A stretch of DNA of 64,000 nucleotides from positions 22,908,476 to 22,972,475 of the forward strand of contig OZ059894.1 of NCBI GenBank assembly GCA_964057225.1. The letters run 5' to 3'. Below are positions 1 to 12,285 of this stretch, in pieces (the first letter of the stretch is position 1; the number at the start of each line of letters is the position of its first letter). The notes under the pieces are model-generated. The model searched no databases, was not told where the DNA came from, and saw nothing but the letters and a program-made list of their open reading frames with translations. Source of the stretch: Auanema rhodensis (lineage: Eukaryota > Nematoda > Chromadorea > Rhabditida > Rhabditidae). The position numbers were made by a program, and so were the translations under genes.

Positions 1-21
1 TATCAGTTGATATCTCGGTGC

Positions 22-72
22 ATTTTTAAGCTAGCGCAAATCTGATAACACAGATCGACGCAGCTTAAAAAT
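22..72. other. Composite inverted repeat (hairpin/cruciform), first copy of one per unit
   Basis: Outer arms ATTTTTAAGCT (22-32) and AGCTTAAAAAT (62-72) are perfectly complementary over 11 bp. Inside, GCG (34-36) pairs with CGC (59-61), and ATCTG (40-44) pairs with CAGAT (51-55) around the loop ATAACA. TGC just outside (19-21) can pair with GCA (75-77) after a CC bulge. The structure recurs in nearly every unit at +351 spacing. Several common variants hit it: TTAACAATCC, CATTTTTTAGC, TCGGAT and GCTGACGC. Function unknown; it may be a protein-binding dyad or extruded hairpin, or have no role. Confidence 0.75.
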
Positions 73-155
73 CCGCATCGAATGCACTATACTACATTGA
101 GAAACGATTAATACAAAAATTAGTTATGATCGTTTGAAAAATGATGCATTAGTGT

Positions 156-183
156 ATGTTGAGTTTCCATGTACACTCAACAT
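156..183. other. 9-bp inverted repeat with 10-nt loop, first copy of one per unit
   Basis: ATGTTGAGT (156-164) and ACTCAACAT (175-183) are perfectly complementary around TTCCATGTAC. A competing shorter pairing, GTGTA with TACAC, overlaps it. The stem is unchanged in most units. Exceptions include TATATTGAAATT near 30109 and 34321 and CTCAATATT in several domain B units. It recurs at +351 spacing. Confidence 0.75.
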
Positions 184-210
184 TGCTTCCAAAAACATTT
201 TGACAAAAAT

Positions 211-222
211 TTTTTCGAAAAA
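211..222. other. 12-bp perfect palindrome TTTTTCGAAAAA, one per unit
   Basis: The palindrome is centred on CG and flanked by further A/T runs, so an imperfect dyad extends to about 20 bp. In the GACTAAAA-type units of domain B the central CG becomes TG, which breaks the symmetry. The element may bend DNA or reflect base composition. Confidence 0.6.
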
Positions 223-333
223 TTTCAGAATAATTTAGCAAAAAGTAGATGTTTTTAGATTTCTTTTTTCAAGGCAAAGACGATGGTCAATGTTATTCAA
301 CGAAAAAATCAATTCTTCAGGGTGAAAATCGAG

Positions 334-355
334 GATATAAGTGTGTACTTATATC
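334..355. other. 9-bp hairpin with 4-nt loop across the unit boundary, first copy
   Basis: GATATAAGT (334-342) and ACTTATATC (347-355) are perfectly complementary. The loop is GTGT in this unit and in the other GTGTGTACTT units, but GTGA in most units, which as RNA would be a GNRA-type tetraloop. Only a few units change the stem (for example GATATATGTG at 7354-7363, and AACCTATATC in domain B). The left arm and most of the loop are the part missing just before the junction of the truncated unit near 26789. Confidence 0.75.
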
Positions 356-364
356 AGTTGATAT
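351..364. other. Short dyad ATATCA-GT-TGATAT, one per unit
   Basis: Six-base arms separated by GT overlap the right arm of the boundary hairpin, making the region around each unit boundary dense in dyad symmetry. Variants such as GATTTCTCGG and GTTGTTATC break it in some units. Confidence 0.6.
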
Positions 365-702
365 CTCGGTGCATTTTTAAGCTAGCGCAAATCTGATAAC
401 ACAGATCGACGCAGCTTAAAAATCCGCATCGAATGCACTATACTACATTAAGAAACGCTTAATACAAAAATTAGTTATGATCGTTTGAAAAATGATGCAT
501 TAGTGTATGTTGAGTTTCCATGTACACTCAACATTGCTTCCAAAAACATTTTGACAAAAATTTTTTCGAAAAATTTCAGAATAATTTAGCAAAAAGTAGA
601 TGTTTTTAGATTCCATTTTTCAAGGCAAAGACGATGGACAATGTTATTCAACGAAAAAATCAATTCTTCAGGGTGAAAATCGAGGATATAAGTGTGAACT
701 TA
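352..702 (+). repeat. Representative 351-bp satellite unit
   Basis: This unit is close to the general form of the family and serves as a reference. By hand count it has about 54 C and 57 G in 351 bp (about 32% G+C) and 12 CpG dinucleotides. It is rich in short A and T runs of 5-6 bases. I see no internal half-length repeat, so 351 bp is the basic unit rather than an obvious dimer. It contains the inverted repeats described separately. I do not recognise the family by name. Confidence 0.9.
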
Positions 703-1053
703 TATCAGTTGATATCTCGGTGCATTTTTAAGCTAGCGCAAATCTGATAACACAGATCGACGCAGCTTAAAAATCCGCATCGAATGCACTATACTACATT
801 AAGAAACGCTTAATACAAAAATTAGTTATGATCGTTTGAAAAATGATGCATTAGTGTATGTTGAGTTTCCATGTACACTCAACATTGCTTCCAAAAACAT
901 TTTGACAAAAATTTTTTCGAAAAATTTCAGAATAATTCAGCAAAAAGTAGATGATTTTAGATTCCATTTTTCAAGGCAAAGACGATGAACATTGTTATTC
1001 AACGAAAAAATTAATTCTTCAGGGTGAAAATCGAGGATATAAGTGTGAACTTA

Positions 1054-4000
1054 TATCAGTTGATATCTCGGTGCATTTTTAAGCTAGCGCAAATCTGATA
1101 ACACAGATCGACGCAGCTTAACAATCCGCATCGAATGCACTATACTACATTGAAAAACGCTTAATACAAAAATTAGTTATGATCGTTTGAAAAATGATGC
1201 ATTAGTGTATGTTGAGTTTCCATGTACACTCAACATTGCTTCCAAAAACATTTTGACAAAAATTTTTTCGAAAAATTTCAGAATAATTTAGCAAAAAGTA
1301 GATGTTTTTAGATTCCATTTTTCAAGGTAAAGACGATGGACAATGTTATTCAACGAAAAAATCAATTCTTCAGGGTGAAAATCGAGGATATAAGTGTGAA
1401 CTTATATCAGTTGATATCTCGGTGCATTTTTAAGCTAGCGCAAATCTGATAACACAGATCGACGCAGCTTAAAAATCCGCATCGAATGCACTATACTACA
1501 TTGAGAAACGATTAATACAAAAATTAGTTATGATCGTTTGAAAAATGATGCATTAGTGTATGTTGAGTTTCCATGTACACTCAACATTGCTTCCAAAAAC
1601 ATTTTGACAAAAATTTTTTCGAAAAATTTCAGAATAATTTAGCAAAAAGTAGATGTTTTTAGATTTCTTTTTTCAAGGCAAAGACGATGGTCAATGTTAT
1701 TCAACGAAAAAATCAATTCTTCAGGGTGAAAATCGAGGATATAAGTGTGTACTTATATCAGTTGATATCTCGGTGCATTTTTAAGCTAGCGCAAATCTGA
1801 TAACACAGATCGACGCAGCTTAAAAATCCGCATCGAATGCACTATACTACATTAAGAAACGCTTAATACAAAAATTAGTTATGATCGTTTGAAAAATGAT
1901 GCATTAGTGTATGTTGAGTTTCCATGTACACTCAACATTGCTTCCAAAAACATTTTGACAAAAATTTTTTCGAAAAATTTCAGAATAATTTAGCAAAAAG
2001 TAGATGTTTTTAGATTCCATTTTTCAAGGCAAAGACGATGGACAATGTTATTCAACGAAAAAATCAATTCTTCAGGGTGAAAATCGAGGATATAAGTGTG
2101 AACTTATATCAGTTGATATCTCGGTGCATTTTTAAGCTAGCGCAAATCTGATAACACAGATCGACGCAGCTTAAAAATCCGCATCGAATGCACTATACTA
2201 CATTGAGAAACGCTTAATACAAAAATTAGTTATGATCGTTTGAAAAATGATGCATTAGTGTATGTTGAGTTTCCATGTACACTCAACATTGCTTCCAAAA
2301 ACATTTTGACAAAAATTTTTTCGAAAAATTTCAGAATAATTCAGCAAAAAGTAGATGATTTTAGATTTCATTTTTCAAGGCAAAGACGATGGACAATGTT
2401 ATTCAACGAAAAAATCAATTCTTCAGGGTGAAAATCGAGGATATAAGTGTGAACTTATATCAGTTGATATCTCGGTGCATTTTTAAGCTAGCGCAAATCT
2501 GATAACACAGATCGACGCAGCTTAAAAATCCGCATCGAATGCACTATACTACATTAAGAAACGCTTAATACAAAAATTAGTTATGATCGTTTGAAAAATG
2601 ATGCATTAGTGTATGTTGAGTTTCCATGTACACTCAACATTGCTTCCAAAAACATTTTGACAAAAATTTTTTCGAAAAATTTCAGAATAATTCAGCAAAA
2701 AGTAGATGATTTTAGATTTCATTTTTCAAGGCAAAGACGATGGACAATGTTATTCAACGAAAAAATCAATTCTTCAGGGTGAAAATCGAGGATATAAGTG
2801 TGAACTTATATCAGTTGATATCTCGGTGCATTTTTAAGCTAGCGCAAATCTGATAACACAGATCGACGCAGCTTAACAATCCGCATCGAATGCACTATAC
2901 TACATTGAAAAACGCTTAATACAAAAATTAGTTATGATCGTTTGAAAAATGATGCATTAGTGTATGTTGAGTTTCCATGTACACTCAACATTGCTTCCAA
3001 AAACATTTTGACAAAAATTTTTTCGAAAAATTTCAGAATAATTTAGCAAAAAGTAGATGTTTTTAGATTCCATTTTTCAAGGTAAAGACGATGGACAATG
3101 TTATTCAACGAAAAAATCAATTCTTCAGGGTGAAAATCGAGGATATAAGTGTGAACTTATATCAGTTGATATCTCGGTGCATTTTTAAGCTAGCGCAAAT
3201 CTGATAACACAGATCGACGCAGCTTAAAAATCCGCATCGAATGCACTATACTACATTGAGAAACGATTAATACAAAAATTAGTTATGATCGTTTGAAAAA
3301 TGATGCATTAGTGTATGTTGAGTTTCCATGTACACTCAACATTGCTTCCAAAAACATTTTGACAAAAATTTTTTCGAAAAATTTCAGAATAATTTAGCAA
3401 AAAGTAGATGTTTTTAGATTTCTTTTTTCAAGGCAAAGACGATGGTCAATGTTATTCAACGAAAAAATCAATTCTTCAGGGTGAAAATCGAGGATATAAG
3501 TGTGTACTTATATCAGTTGATATCTCGGTGCATTTTTAAGCTAGCGCAAATCTGATAACACAGATCGACGCAGCTTAAAAATCCGCATCGAATGCACTAT
3601 ACTACATTAAGAAACGCTTAATACAAAAATTAGTTATGATCGTTTGAAAAATGATGCATTAGTGTATGTTGAGTTTCCATGTACACTCAACATTGCTTCC
3701 AAAAACATTTTGACAAAAATTTTTTCGAAAAATTTCAGAATAATTTAGCAAAAAGTAGATGTTTTTAGATTCCATTTTTCAAGGCAAAGACGATGGACAA
3801 TGTTATTCAACGAAAAAATCAATTCTTCAGGGTGAAAATCGAGGATATAAGTGTGAACTTATATCAGTTGATATCTCGGTGCATTTTTAAGCTAGCGCAA
3901 ATCTGATAACACAGATCGACGCAGCTTAAAAATCCGCATCGAATGCACTATACTACATTGAGAAACGCTTAATACAAAAATTAGTTATGATCGTTTGAAA

Positions 4001-4563
4001 AATGATGCATTAGTGTATGTTGAGTTTCCATGTACACTCAACATTGCTTCCAAAAACATTTTGACAAAAATTTTTTCGAAAAATTTCAGAATAATTCAGC
4101 AAAAAGTAGATGATTTTAGATTTCATTTTTCAAGGCAAAGACGATGGACAATGTTATTCAACGAAAAAATCAATTCTTCAGGGTGAAAATCGAGGATATA
4201 AGTGTGAACTTATATCAGTTGATATCTCGGTGCATTTTTAAGCTAGCGCAAATCTGATAACACAGATCGACGCAGCTTAAAAATCCGCATCGAATGCACT
4301 ATACTACATTAAGAAACGCTTAATACAAAAATTAGTTATGATCGTTTGAAAAATGATGCATTAGTGTATGTTGAGTTTCCATGTACACTCAACATTGCTT
4401 CCAAAAACATTTTGACAAAAATTTTTTCGAAAAATTTCAGAATAATTCAGCAAAAAGTAGATGATTTTAGATTCCATTTTTCAAGGCAAAGACGATGAAC
4501 AATGTTATTCAACGAAAAAATTAATTCTTCAGGGTGAAAATCGAGGATATAAGTGTGAACTTA
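1054..4563 (+). repeat. Five-unit higher-order repeat, two tandem copies (2 x 1755 bp)
   Basis: Units starting 1054, 1405, 1756, 2107 and 2458 correspond in order to those at 2809, 3160, 3511, 3862 and 4213. Markers are AAGGTAAAG in the first unit, GTGTGTACTT with ATTTCTTTT in the second, and AATTCAG with ATTTCAT in the fourth. The fifth units differ: 2458 has ATTTCAT and GATGGAC, 4213 has ATTCCAT and GATGAAC. Units 1, 352 and 703 look like an incomplete earlier copy lacking one member. Confidence 0.85.
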
Positions 4564-7500
4564 TATCAGTTGATATCTCGGTGCATTTTTAAGCTAGCGC
4601 AAATCTGATAACACAGATCGACGCAGCTTAAAAATCCGCATCGAATGCACTATACTACATTGAGAAACGATTAATACAAAAATTAGTTATGATCGTTTGA
4701 AAAATGATGCATTAGTGTATGTTGAGTTTCCATGTACACTCAACATTGCTTCCAAAAATATTTTGACAAAAATTTTTTCGAAAAATTTCAGAATAATTTA
4801 GCAAAAAGTAGATGTTTTTAGATTCCATTTTTCAAGGCAAAGACGATGGACAATGTTATTCAACGAAAAAATCAATTCTTCAGGGTGAAAATCGAGGATA
4901 TAAGTGTGAACTTATATCAGTTGATATCTCGGTGCATTTTTAAGCTAGCGCAAATCTGATAACACAGATCGACGCAGCTTAAAAATCCGCATCGAATGCA
5001 CTATACTACATTGAGAAACGCTCAATACAAAAATTAGTTATGATTGTTTGAAAAATGATGCATTAGTGTATGTTGAGTTTCCATGTACACTCAACATTGC
5101 TTCCAAAAACATTTTGACAAAAAGTTTTTCGAAAAATTTCAGAATAATTTAGCAAAAAGTAGATGTTTTTAGATTCCTTTTTTCAAGGCAAAGACGATGG
5201 TCAATGTTATTCAACGAAAAAATCAATTCTTCAGGGTGAAAATCGAGGATATAAGTGTGAACTTATATCAGTTGATATCTCGGTGCATTTTTAAGCTAGC
5301 GCAAATCTGATAACACAGATCGACGCAGCTTAACAATCCGCATCGAATGCACTATACTACATTGAAAAACGCTTAATACAAAAATTAGTTATGATCGTTT
5401 GAAAAATGATGCATTAGTGTATGTTGAGTTTCCATGTACACTCAACATTGCTTCCAAAAACATTTTGACAAAAATTTTTTCGAAAAATTTCAGAATAATT
5501 TAGCAAAAAGTAGATGTTTTTAGATTCCTTTTTTCAAGGCAAAGACGATGGTCAATGTTATTCAACGAAAAAGTCAATTCTTCAGGGTGAAAATCGAGGA
5601 TATAAGTGTGAACTTATATCAGTTGATATCTCGGTGCATTTTTAAGCTAGCGCAAATCTGATAACACAGATCGACGCAGCTTAAAAATCCGCATCGAATG
5701 CACTATACTACATTGAGAAACGATTAATACAAAAATTAGTTATGATCGTTTGAAAAATGATGCATTAGTGTATGTTGAGTTTCCATGTACACTCAACATT
5801 GCTTCCAAAAACATTTTGACAAAAATTTTTTCGAAAAATTTCAGAATAATTTAGCAAAAAGTAGATGTTTTTAGATTCCATTTTTCAAGGCAAAGACGAT
5901 GGACAATGTTATTCAACGAAAAAATCAATTCTTCAGGGTGAAAATCGAGGATATAAGTGTGAACTTATATCAGTTGATATCTCGGTGCATTTTTAAGCTA
6001 GCGCAAATCTGATAACACAGATCGACGCAGCTTAAAAATCCGCATCGAATGCACTATACTACATTGAGAAACGATTAATACAAAAATTAGTTATGATCGT
6101 TTGAAAAATGATGCATTAGTGTATGTTGAGTTTCCATGTACACTCAACATTGCTTCCAAAAACATTTTGACAAAAATTTTTTCGAAAAATTTCAGAATAA
6201 TTTAGCAAAAAGTAGATGTTTTTAGATTCCATTTTTCAAGGCAAAGACGATGGACAATGTTATTCAACGAAAAAATCAATTCTTCAGGGTGAAAATCGAG
6301 GATATAAGTGTGAACTTATATCAGTTGATATCTCGGTGCATTTTTAAGCTAGCGCAAATCTGATAACACAGATCGACGCAGCTTAAAAATCCGCATCGAA
6401 TGCACTATACTACATTGAGAAACGCTTAATACAAAAATTAGTTATGATCGTTTGAAAAATGATGCATTAGTGTATGTTGAGTTTCCATGTACACTCAACA
6501 TTGCTTCCAAAAACATTTTGACAAAAATTTTTTCGAAAAATTTCAAAATAATTTTGCAAAAAGTAGATGTTTTTAGATTCCATTTTTCAAGGCAAAGACG
6601 ATGGACAATGTTATTCAACGAAAAAATTAATTCTTCAGGGTGAAAATCGAGGATATAAGTGTGAACTTATATCAGTTGATATCTCGGTGCATTTTTTAGC
6701 TAGCGCAAATCTGATAACACAGATCGACGCAGCTTAAAAATGCGCATCGAATGCACTATACTACATTAAGAAACGCTTAATACAAAAATTAGTTATGATC
6801 GTTTGAAAAATGATGCATTAGTGTATGTTGAGTTTCCATGTACACTCAACATTGCTTCCAAAAACATTTTGACAAAAATTTTTTCGAAAAATTTCAGAAT
6901 AATTCAGCAAAAAGTAGATGATTTTAGATTTCATTTTTCAAGGCAAAGACGATGAACAATGTTATTCAACGAAAAAATTAATTCTTCAGGGTGAAAATCG
7001 AGGATATAAGTGTGAACTTATATCAGTTGATATCTCGGTGCATTTTTAAGCTAGCGCAAATCTGATAACACAGATCGACGCAGCTTAACAATCCGCATCG
7101 AATGCACTATACTACATTAAGAAACGCTTAATACAAAAATTAGTTATGATCGTTTGAAAAATGATGCATTAGTGTATGTTGAGTTTCCATGTACACTCAA
7201 CATTGCTTCCAAAAACATTTTGACAAAAATTTTTTCGAAAAATTTCAAAATAATTTAGCAAAAAGTAGATGTTTTTAGATTCCATTTTTCAAGGCAAAGA
7301 CGATGGACAATGTTATTCAACGAAAAAATTAATTCTTCAGGGTGAAAATCGAGGATATATGTGTGAACTTATATCAGTTGATATCTCGGTGAATTTTTAA
7401 GCTAGCGCAAATCGGATAACACAGATCGACGCAGCTTAAAAATTCGCATCGAATGCACTATACTACATTGAGAAACGCTCAATACAAAAATTAGTTATGA

Positions 7501-7722
7501 TTGTTTGAAAAATGATGCATTAGTGTATGTTGAGTTTCCATGTACACTCAACATTGCTTCCAAAAACATTTTGACAAAAAGTTTTTCGAAAAATTTCAGA
7601 ATAATTTAGCAAAAAGTAGATGTTTTTAGATTCCTTTTTTCAAGGCAAAGACGATGGTCAATGTTATTCAACGAAAAAATCAATTCTTCAGGGTGAAAAT
7701 CGAGGATATAAGTGTGAACTTA
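3862..7722 (+). repeat. Eleven-unit block shared with 15094-18603
   Basis: The unit order from 3862 to 7722 recurs at 15094-18603. Markers are AATTCAG with ATTTCAT (3862 / 15094), AAAATATTTTG (4564 / 15796), AAAAAGTTTTTCG (4915 / 16147), AAAAGTCAATTC (5266 / 16498), AATTTTGC (6319 / 17200), CATTTTTTAGC (6670 / 17551), and GAATTTTTAAG with TCGGAT (7372 / 18253). The left copy has two adjacent GATTAATAC units (5617 and 5968) where the right copy has one (16849), so one copy gained or lost a whole unit. Confidence 0.83.
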
Positions 7723-8073
7723 TATCAGTTGATATCTCGGTGCATTTTTAAGCTAGCGCAAATCTGATAACACAGATCGACGCAGCTTAACAATCCGCAT
7801 CGAATGCACTATACTACATTGAAAAACGCTTAATACAAAAATTAGTTATGATCGTTTGAAAAATGATGCATTAGTGTATGTTGAGTTTCCATGTACACTC
7901 AACATTGCTTCCAAAAACATTTTGACAAAAATTTTTTCGAAAAATTTCAGAATAATTTAGCAAAAAGTAGATGTTTTTAGATTCCATTTTTCAAGGCAAA
8001 GACGATGGACAATGTTATTCAACGAAAAAATCAATTCTTCAGGGTGAAAATCGAGGATATAAGTGTGAACTTA

Positions 8074-11000
8074 TATCAGTTGATATCTCGGTGCATTTTT
8101 AAGCTAGCGCAAATCTGATAACACAGATCGACGCAGCTTAACAATCCGCATCGAATGCACTATACTACATTAAGAAACGCTTAATACAAAAATTAGTTAT
8201 GATCGTTTGAAAAATGATGCATTAGTGTATGTTGAGTTTCCATGTACACTCAACATTGCTTCCAAAAACATTTTGACAAAAATTTTTTCGAAAAATTTCA
8301 GAATAATTCAGCAAAAAGTAGATGATTTTAGATTTCATTTTTCAAGGCAAAGACGATGAACAATGTTATTCAACGAAAAAATTAATTCTTCAGGGTGAAA
8401 ATCGAGGATATAAGTGTGAACTTATATCAGTTGATATCTCGGTGCATTTTTAAGCTAGCGCAAATCTGATAACACAGATCGACGCAGCTTAACAATCCGC
8501 ATCGAATGCACTATACTACATTAAGAAACGCTTAATACAAAAATTAGTTATGATCGTTTGAAAAATGATGCATTAGTGTATGTTGAGTTTCCATGTACAC
8601 TCAACATTGCTTCCAAAAACATTTTGACAAAAATTTTTTCGAAAAATTTCAAAATAATTTAGCAAAAAGTAGATGTTTTTAGATTCCATTTTTCAAGGCA
8701 AAGACGATGGACAATGTTATTCAACGAAAAAATTAATTCTTCAGGGTGAAAATCGAGGATATATGTGTGAACTTATATCAGTTGATATCTCGGTGAAATT
8801 TTAAGCTAGCGCAAATCGGATAACACAGATCGACGCAGCTTAAAAATTCGCATCGAATGCACTATACTACATTGAGAAACGCTCAATACAAAAATTAGTT
8901 ATGATTGTTTGAAAAATGATGCATTAGTGTATGTTGAGTTTCCATGTACACTCAACATTGCTTCCAAAAACATTTTGACAAAAAGTTTTTCGAAAAATTT
9001 CAGAATAATTTAGCAAAAAGTAGATGTTTTTAGATTCCTTTTTTCAAGGCAAAGACGATGGTCAATGTTATTCAACGAAAAAATCAATTCTTCAGGGTGA
9101 AAATCGAGGATATAAGTGTGAACTTATATCAGTTGATATCTCGGTGCATTTTTAAGCTAGCGCAAATCTGATAACACAGATCGACGCAGCTTAACAATCC
9201 GCATCGAATGCACTATACTACATTGAAAAACGCTTAATACAAAAATTAGTTATGATCGTTTGAAAAATGATGCATTAGTGTATGTTGAGTTTCCATGTAC
9301 ACTCAACATTGCTTCCAAAAACATTTTGACAAAAATTTTTTCGAAAAATTTCAGAATAATTTAGCAAAAAGTAGATGTTTTTAGATTCCTTTTTTCAAGG
9401 CAAAGACGATGGTCAATGTTATTCAACGAAAAAATCAATTCTTCAGGGTGAAAATCGAGGATATAAGTGTGAACTTATATCAGTTGATATCTCGGTGCAT
9501 TTTTAAGCTAGCGCAAATCTGATAACACAGATCGACGCAGCTTAAAAATCCGCATCGAATGCACTATACTACATTAAGAAACGCTTAATACAAAAATTAG
9601 TTATGATCGTTTGAAAAATGATGCATTAGTGTATGTTGAGTTTCCATGTACACTCAACATTGCTTCCAAAAACATTTTGACAAAAATTTTTTCGAAAAAT
9701 TTCAGAATAATTTAGCAAAAAGTAGATGTTTTTAGATTCCATTTTTCAAGGCAAAGACGATGGACAATGTTATTCAACGAAAAAATCAATTCTTCAGGGT
9801 GAAAATCGAGGATATAAGTGTGAACTTATATCAGTTGATATCTCGGTGCATTTTTAAGCTAGCGCAAATCTGATAACACAGATCGACGCAGCTTAACAAT
9901 CCGCATCGAATGCACTATACTACATTAAGAAACGCTTAATACAAAAATTAGTTATGATCGTTTGAAAAATGATGCATTAGTGTATGTTGAGTTTCCATGT
10001 ACACTCAACATTGCTTCCAAAAACATTTTGACAAAAATTTTTTCGAAAAATTTCAGAATAATTCAGCAAAAAGTAGATGATTTTAGATTTCATTTTTCAA
10101 GGCAAAGACGATGAACAATGTTATTCAACGAAAAAATTAATTCTTCAGGGTGAAAATCGAGGATATAAGTGTGAACTTATATCAGTTGATATCTCGGTGC
10201 ATTTTTAAGCTAGCGCAAATCTGATAACACAGATCGACGCAGCTTAACAATCCGCATCGAATGCACTATACTACATTAAGAAACGCTTAATACAAAAATT
10301 AGTTATGATCGTTTGAAAAATGATGCATTAGTGTATGTTGAGTTTCCATGTACACTCAACATTGCTTCCAAAAACATTTTGACAAAAATTTTTTCGAAAA
10401 ATTTCAAAATAATTTAGCAAAAAGTAGATGTTTTTAGATTCCATTTTTCAAGGCAAAGACGATGGACAATGTTATTCAACGAAAAAATTAATTCTTCAGG
10501 GTGAAAATCGAGGATATATGTGTGAACTTATATCAGTTGATATCTCGGTGAATTTTTAAGCTAGCGCAAATCGGATAACACAGATCGACGCAGCTTAAAA
10601 ATTCGCATCGAATGCACTATACTACATTGAGAAACGCTCAATACAAAAATTAGTTATGATTGTTTGAAAAATGATGCATTAGTGTATGTTGAGTTTCCAT
10701 GTACACTCAACATTGCTTCCAAAAACATTTTGACAAAAAGTTTTTCGAAAAATTTCAGAATAATTTAGCAAAAAGTAGATGTTTTTAGATTCCTTTTTTC
10801 AAGGCAAAGACGATGGTCAATGTTATTCAACGAAAAAATCAATTCTTCAGGGTGAAAATCGAGGATATAAGTGTGAACTTATATCAGTTGATATCTCGGT
10901 GCATTTTTAAGCTAGCGCAAATCTGATAACACAGATCGACGCAGCTTAACAATCCGCATCGAATGCACTATACTACATTGAAAAACGCTTAATACAAAAA

Positions 11001-11583
11001 TTAGTTATGATCGTTTGAAAAATGATGCATTAGTGTATGTTGAGTTTCCATGTACACTCAACATTGCTTCCAAAAACATTTTGACAAAAATTTTTTCGAA
11101 AAATTTCAGAATAATTTAGCAAAAAGTAGATGTTTTTAGATTCCTTTTTTCAAGGCAAAGACGATGGTCAATGTTATTCAACGAAAAAATCAATTCTTCA
11201 GGGTGAAAATCGAGGATATAAGTGTGAACTTATATCAGTTGATATCTCGGTGCATTTTTAAGCTAGCGCAAATCTGATAACACAGATCGACGCAGCTTAA
11301 AAATCCGCATCGAATGCACTATACTACATTAAGAAACGCTTAATACAAAAATTAGTTATGATCGTTTGAAAAATGATGCATTAGTGTATGTTGAGTTTCC
11401 ATGTACACTCAACATTGCTTCCAAAAACATTTTGACAAAAATTTTTTCGAAAAATTTCAGAATAATTTAGCAAAAAGTAGATGTTTTTAGATTCCATTTT
11501 TCAAGGCAAAGACGATGGACAATGTTTTTCAACGAAAAAATCAATTCTTCAGGGTGAAAATCGAGGATATAAGTGTGAACTTA
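8074..11583 (+). repeat. Five-unit higher-order repeat, two tandem copies (2 x 1755 bp)
   Basis: Units 8074, 8425, 8776, 9127 and 9478 match 9829, 10180, 10531, 10882 and 11233 in order. Markers are GATGAACAA in unit 1, GATATATGTG in unit 2, GAATTTTTAAG (GAAATTTTAAG in the first copy) with TCGGAT and AAAAAGTTTTTCG in unit 3, GGTCAATG with ATTGAAAAACG in unit 4, and GATGGACAA in unit 5. Each copy has at least one private base: GAAATTTT near 8795, and AATGTTTTTC near 11521. The unit composition differs from that of the five-unit repeat at 1054-4563. Confidence 0.85.
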
Positions 11584-12285
11584 TATCAGTTGATATCTCG
11601 GTGCATTTTTAAGCTAGCGCAAATCTGATAACACAGATCGACGCAGCTTAACAATCCGCATCGAATGCACTATACTACATTAAGAAACGCTTAATACAAA
11701 AATTAGTTATGATCGTTTGAAAAATGATGCATTAGTGTATGTTGAGTTTCCATGTACACTCAACATTGCTTCCAAAAACATTTTGACAAAAATTTTTTCG
11801 AAAAATTTCAAAATAATTTAGCAAAAAGTAGATGTTTTTAGATTCCTTTTTTCAAGGCAAAGACGATGGACAATGTTATTCAACGAAAAAATTAATTCTT
11901 CAGGGTGAAAATCGAGGATATAAGTGTGAACTTATATCAGTTGATATCTCGGTGCATTTTTAAGTTAGCGCAAATCTGATAACACAGATCGACGAGGCTT
12001 AAAAATCCGCATCGAATGCACTATACTACATTAAGAAACGCTTAATACAAAAATTAGTTATGATCGTTTGAAAAATGATGCATTAGTGTATGTTGAGTTT
12101 CCATGTACACTCAACATTGCTTCCAAAAACATTTTGACAAAAATTTTTTCGAAAAATTTCAGAATAATTCAGCAAAAAGTAGATGATTTTAGATTCCATT
12201 TTTCAAGGCAAAGACGATGAACAATGTTATTCAACGAAAAAATTAATTCTTCAGGGTGAAAATCGAGGATATAAGTGTGAACTTA

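Noticed and set aside
22-72. Hammerhead ribozyme, found in some animal satellites
   Set aside because: CTGATAA is present but the required CTGANGA core is not, and the expected three-stem arrangement with GAAA cannot be drawn.
211-230. CENP-B box
   Set aside because: TTCG followed by four bases and A is present, but the CGGG part of the box is absent on either strand.
2240-2431. Possible small protein gene of 63 codons, also at 2591, 3995, 6452, 13472, 15227, 17333, 25406, 25757, 26108, 27280, 28684 and 49042
   Set aside because: It begins at TTG rather than ATG, lies wholly inside the satellite unit, and is interrupted by TAG or TGA in most of the 182 units. No domain or signal is recognisable. 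It is a by-product of the repeat.
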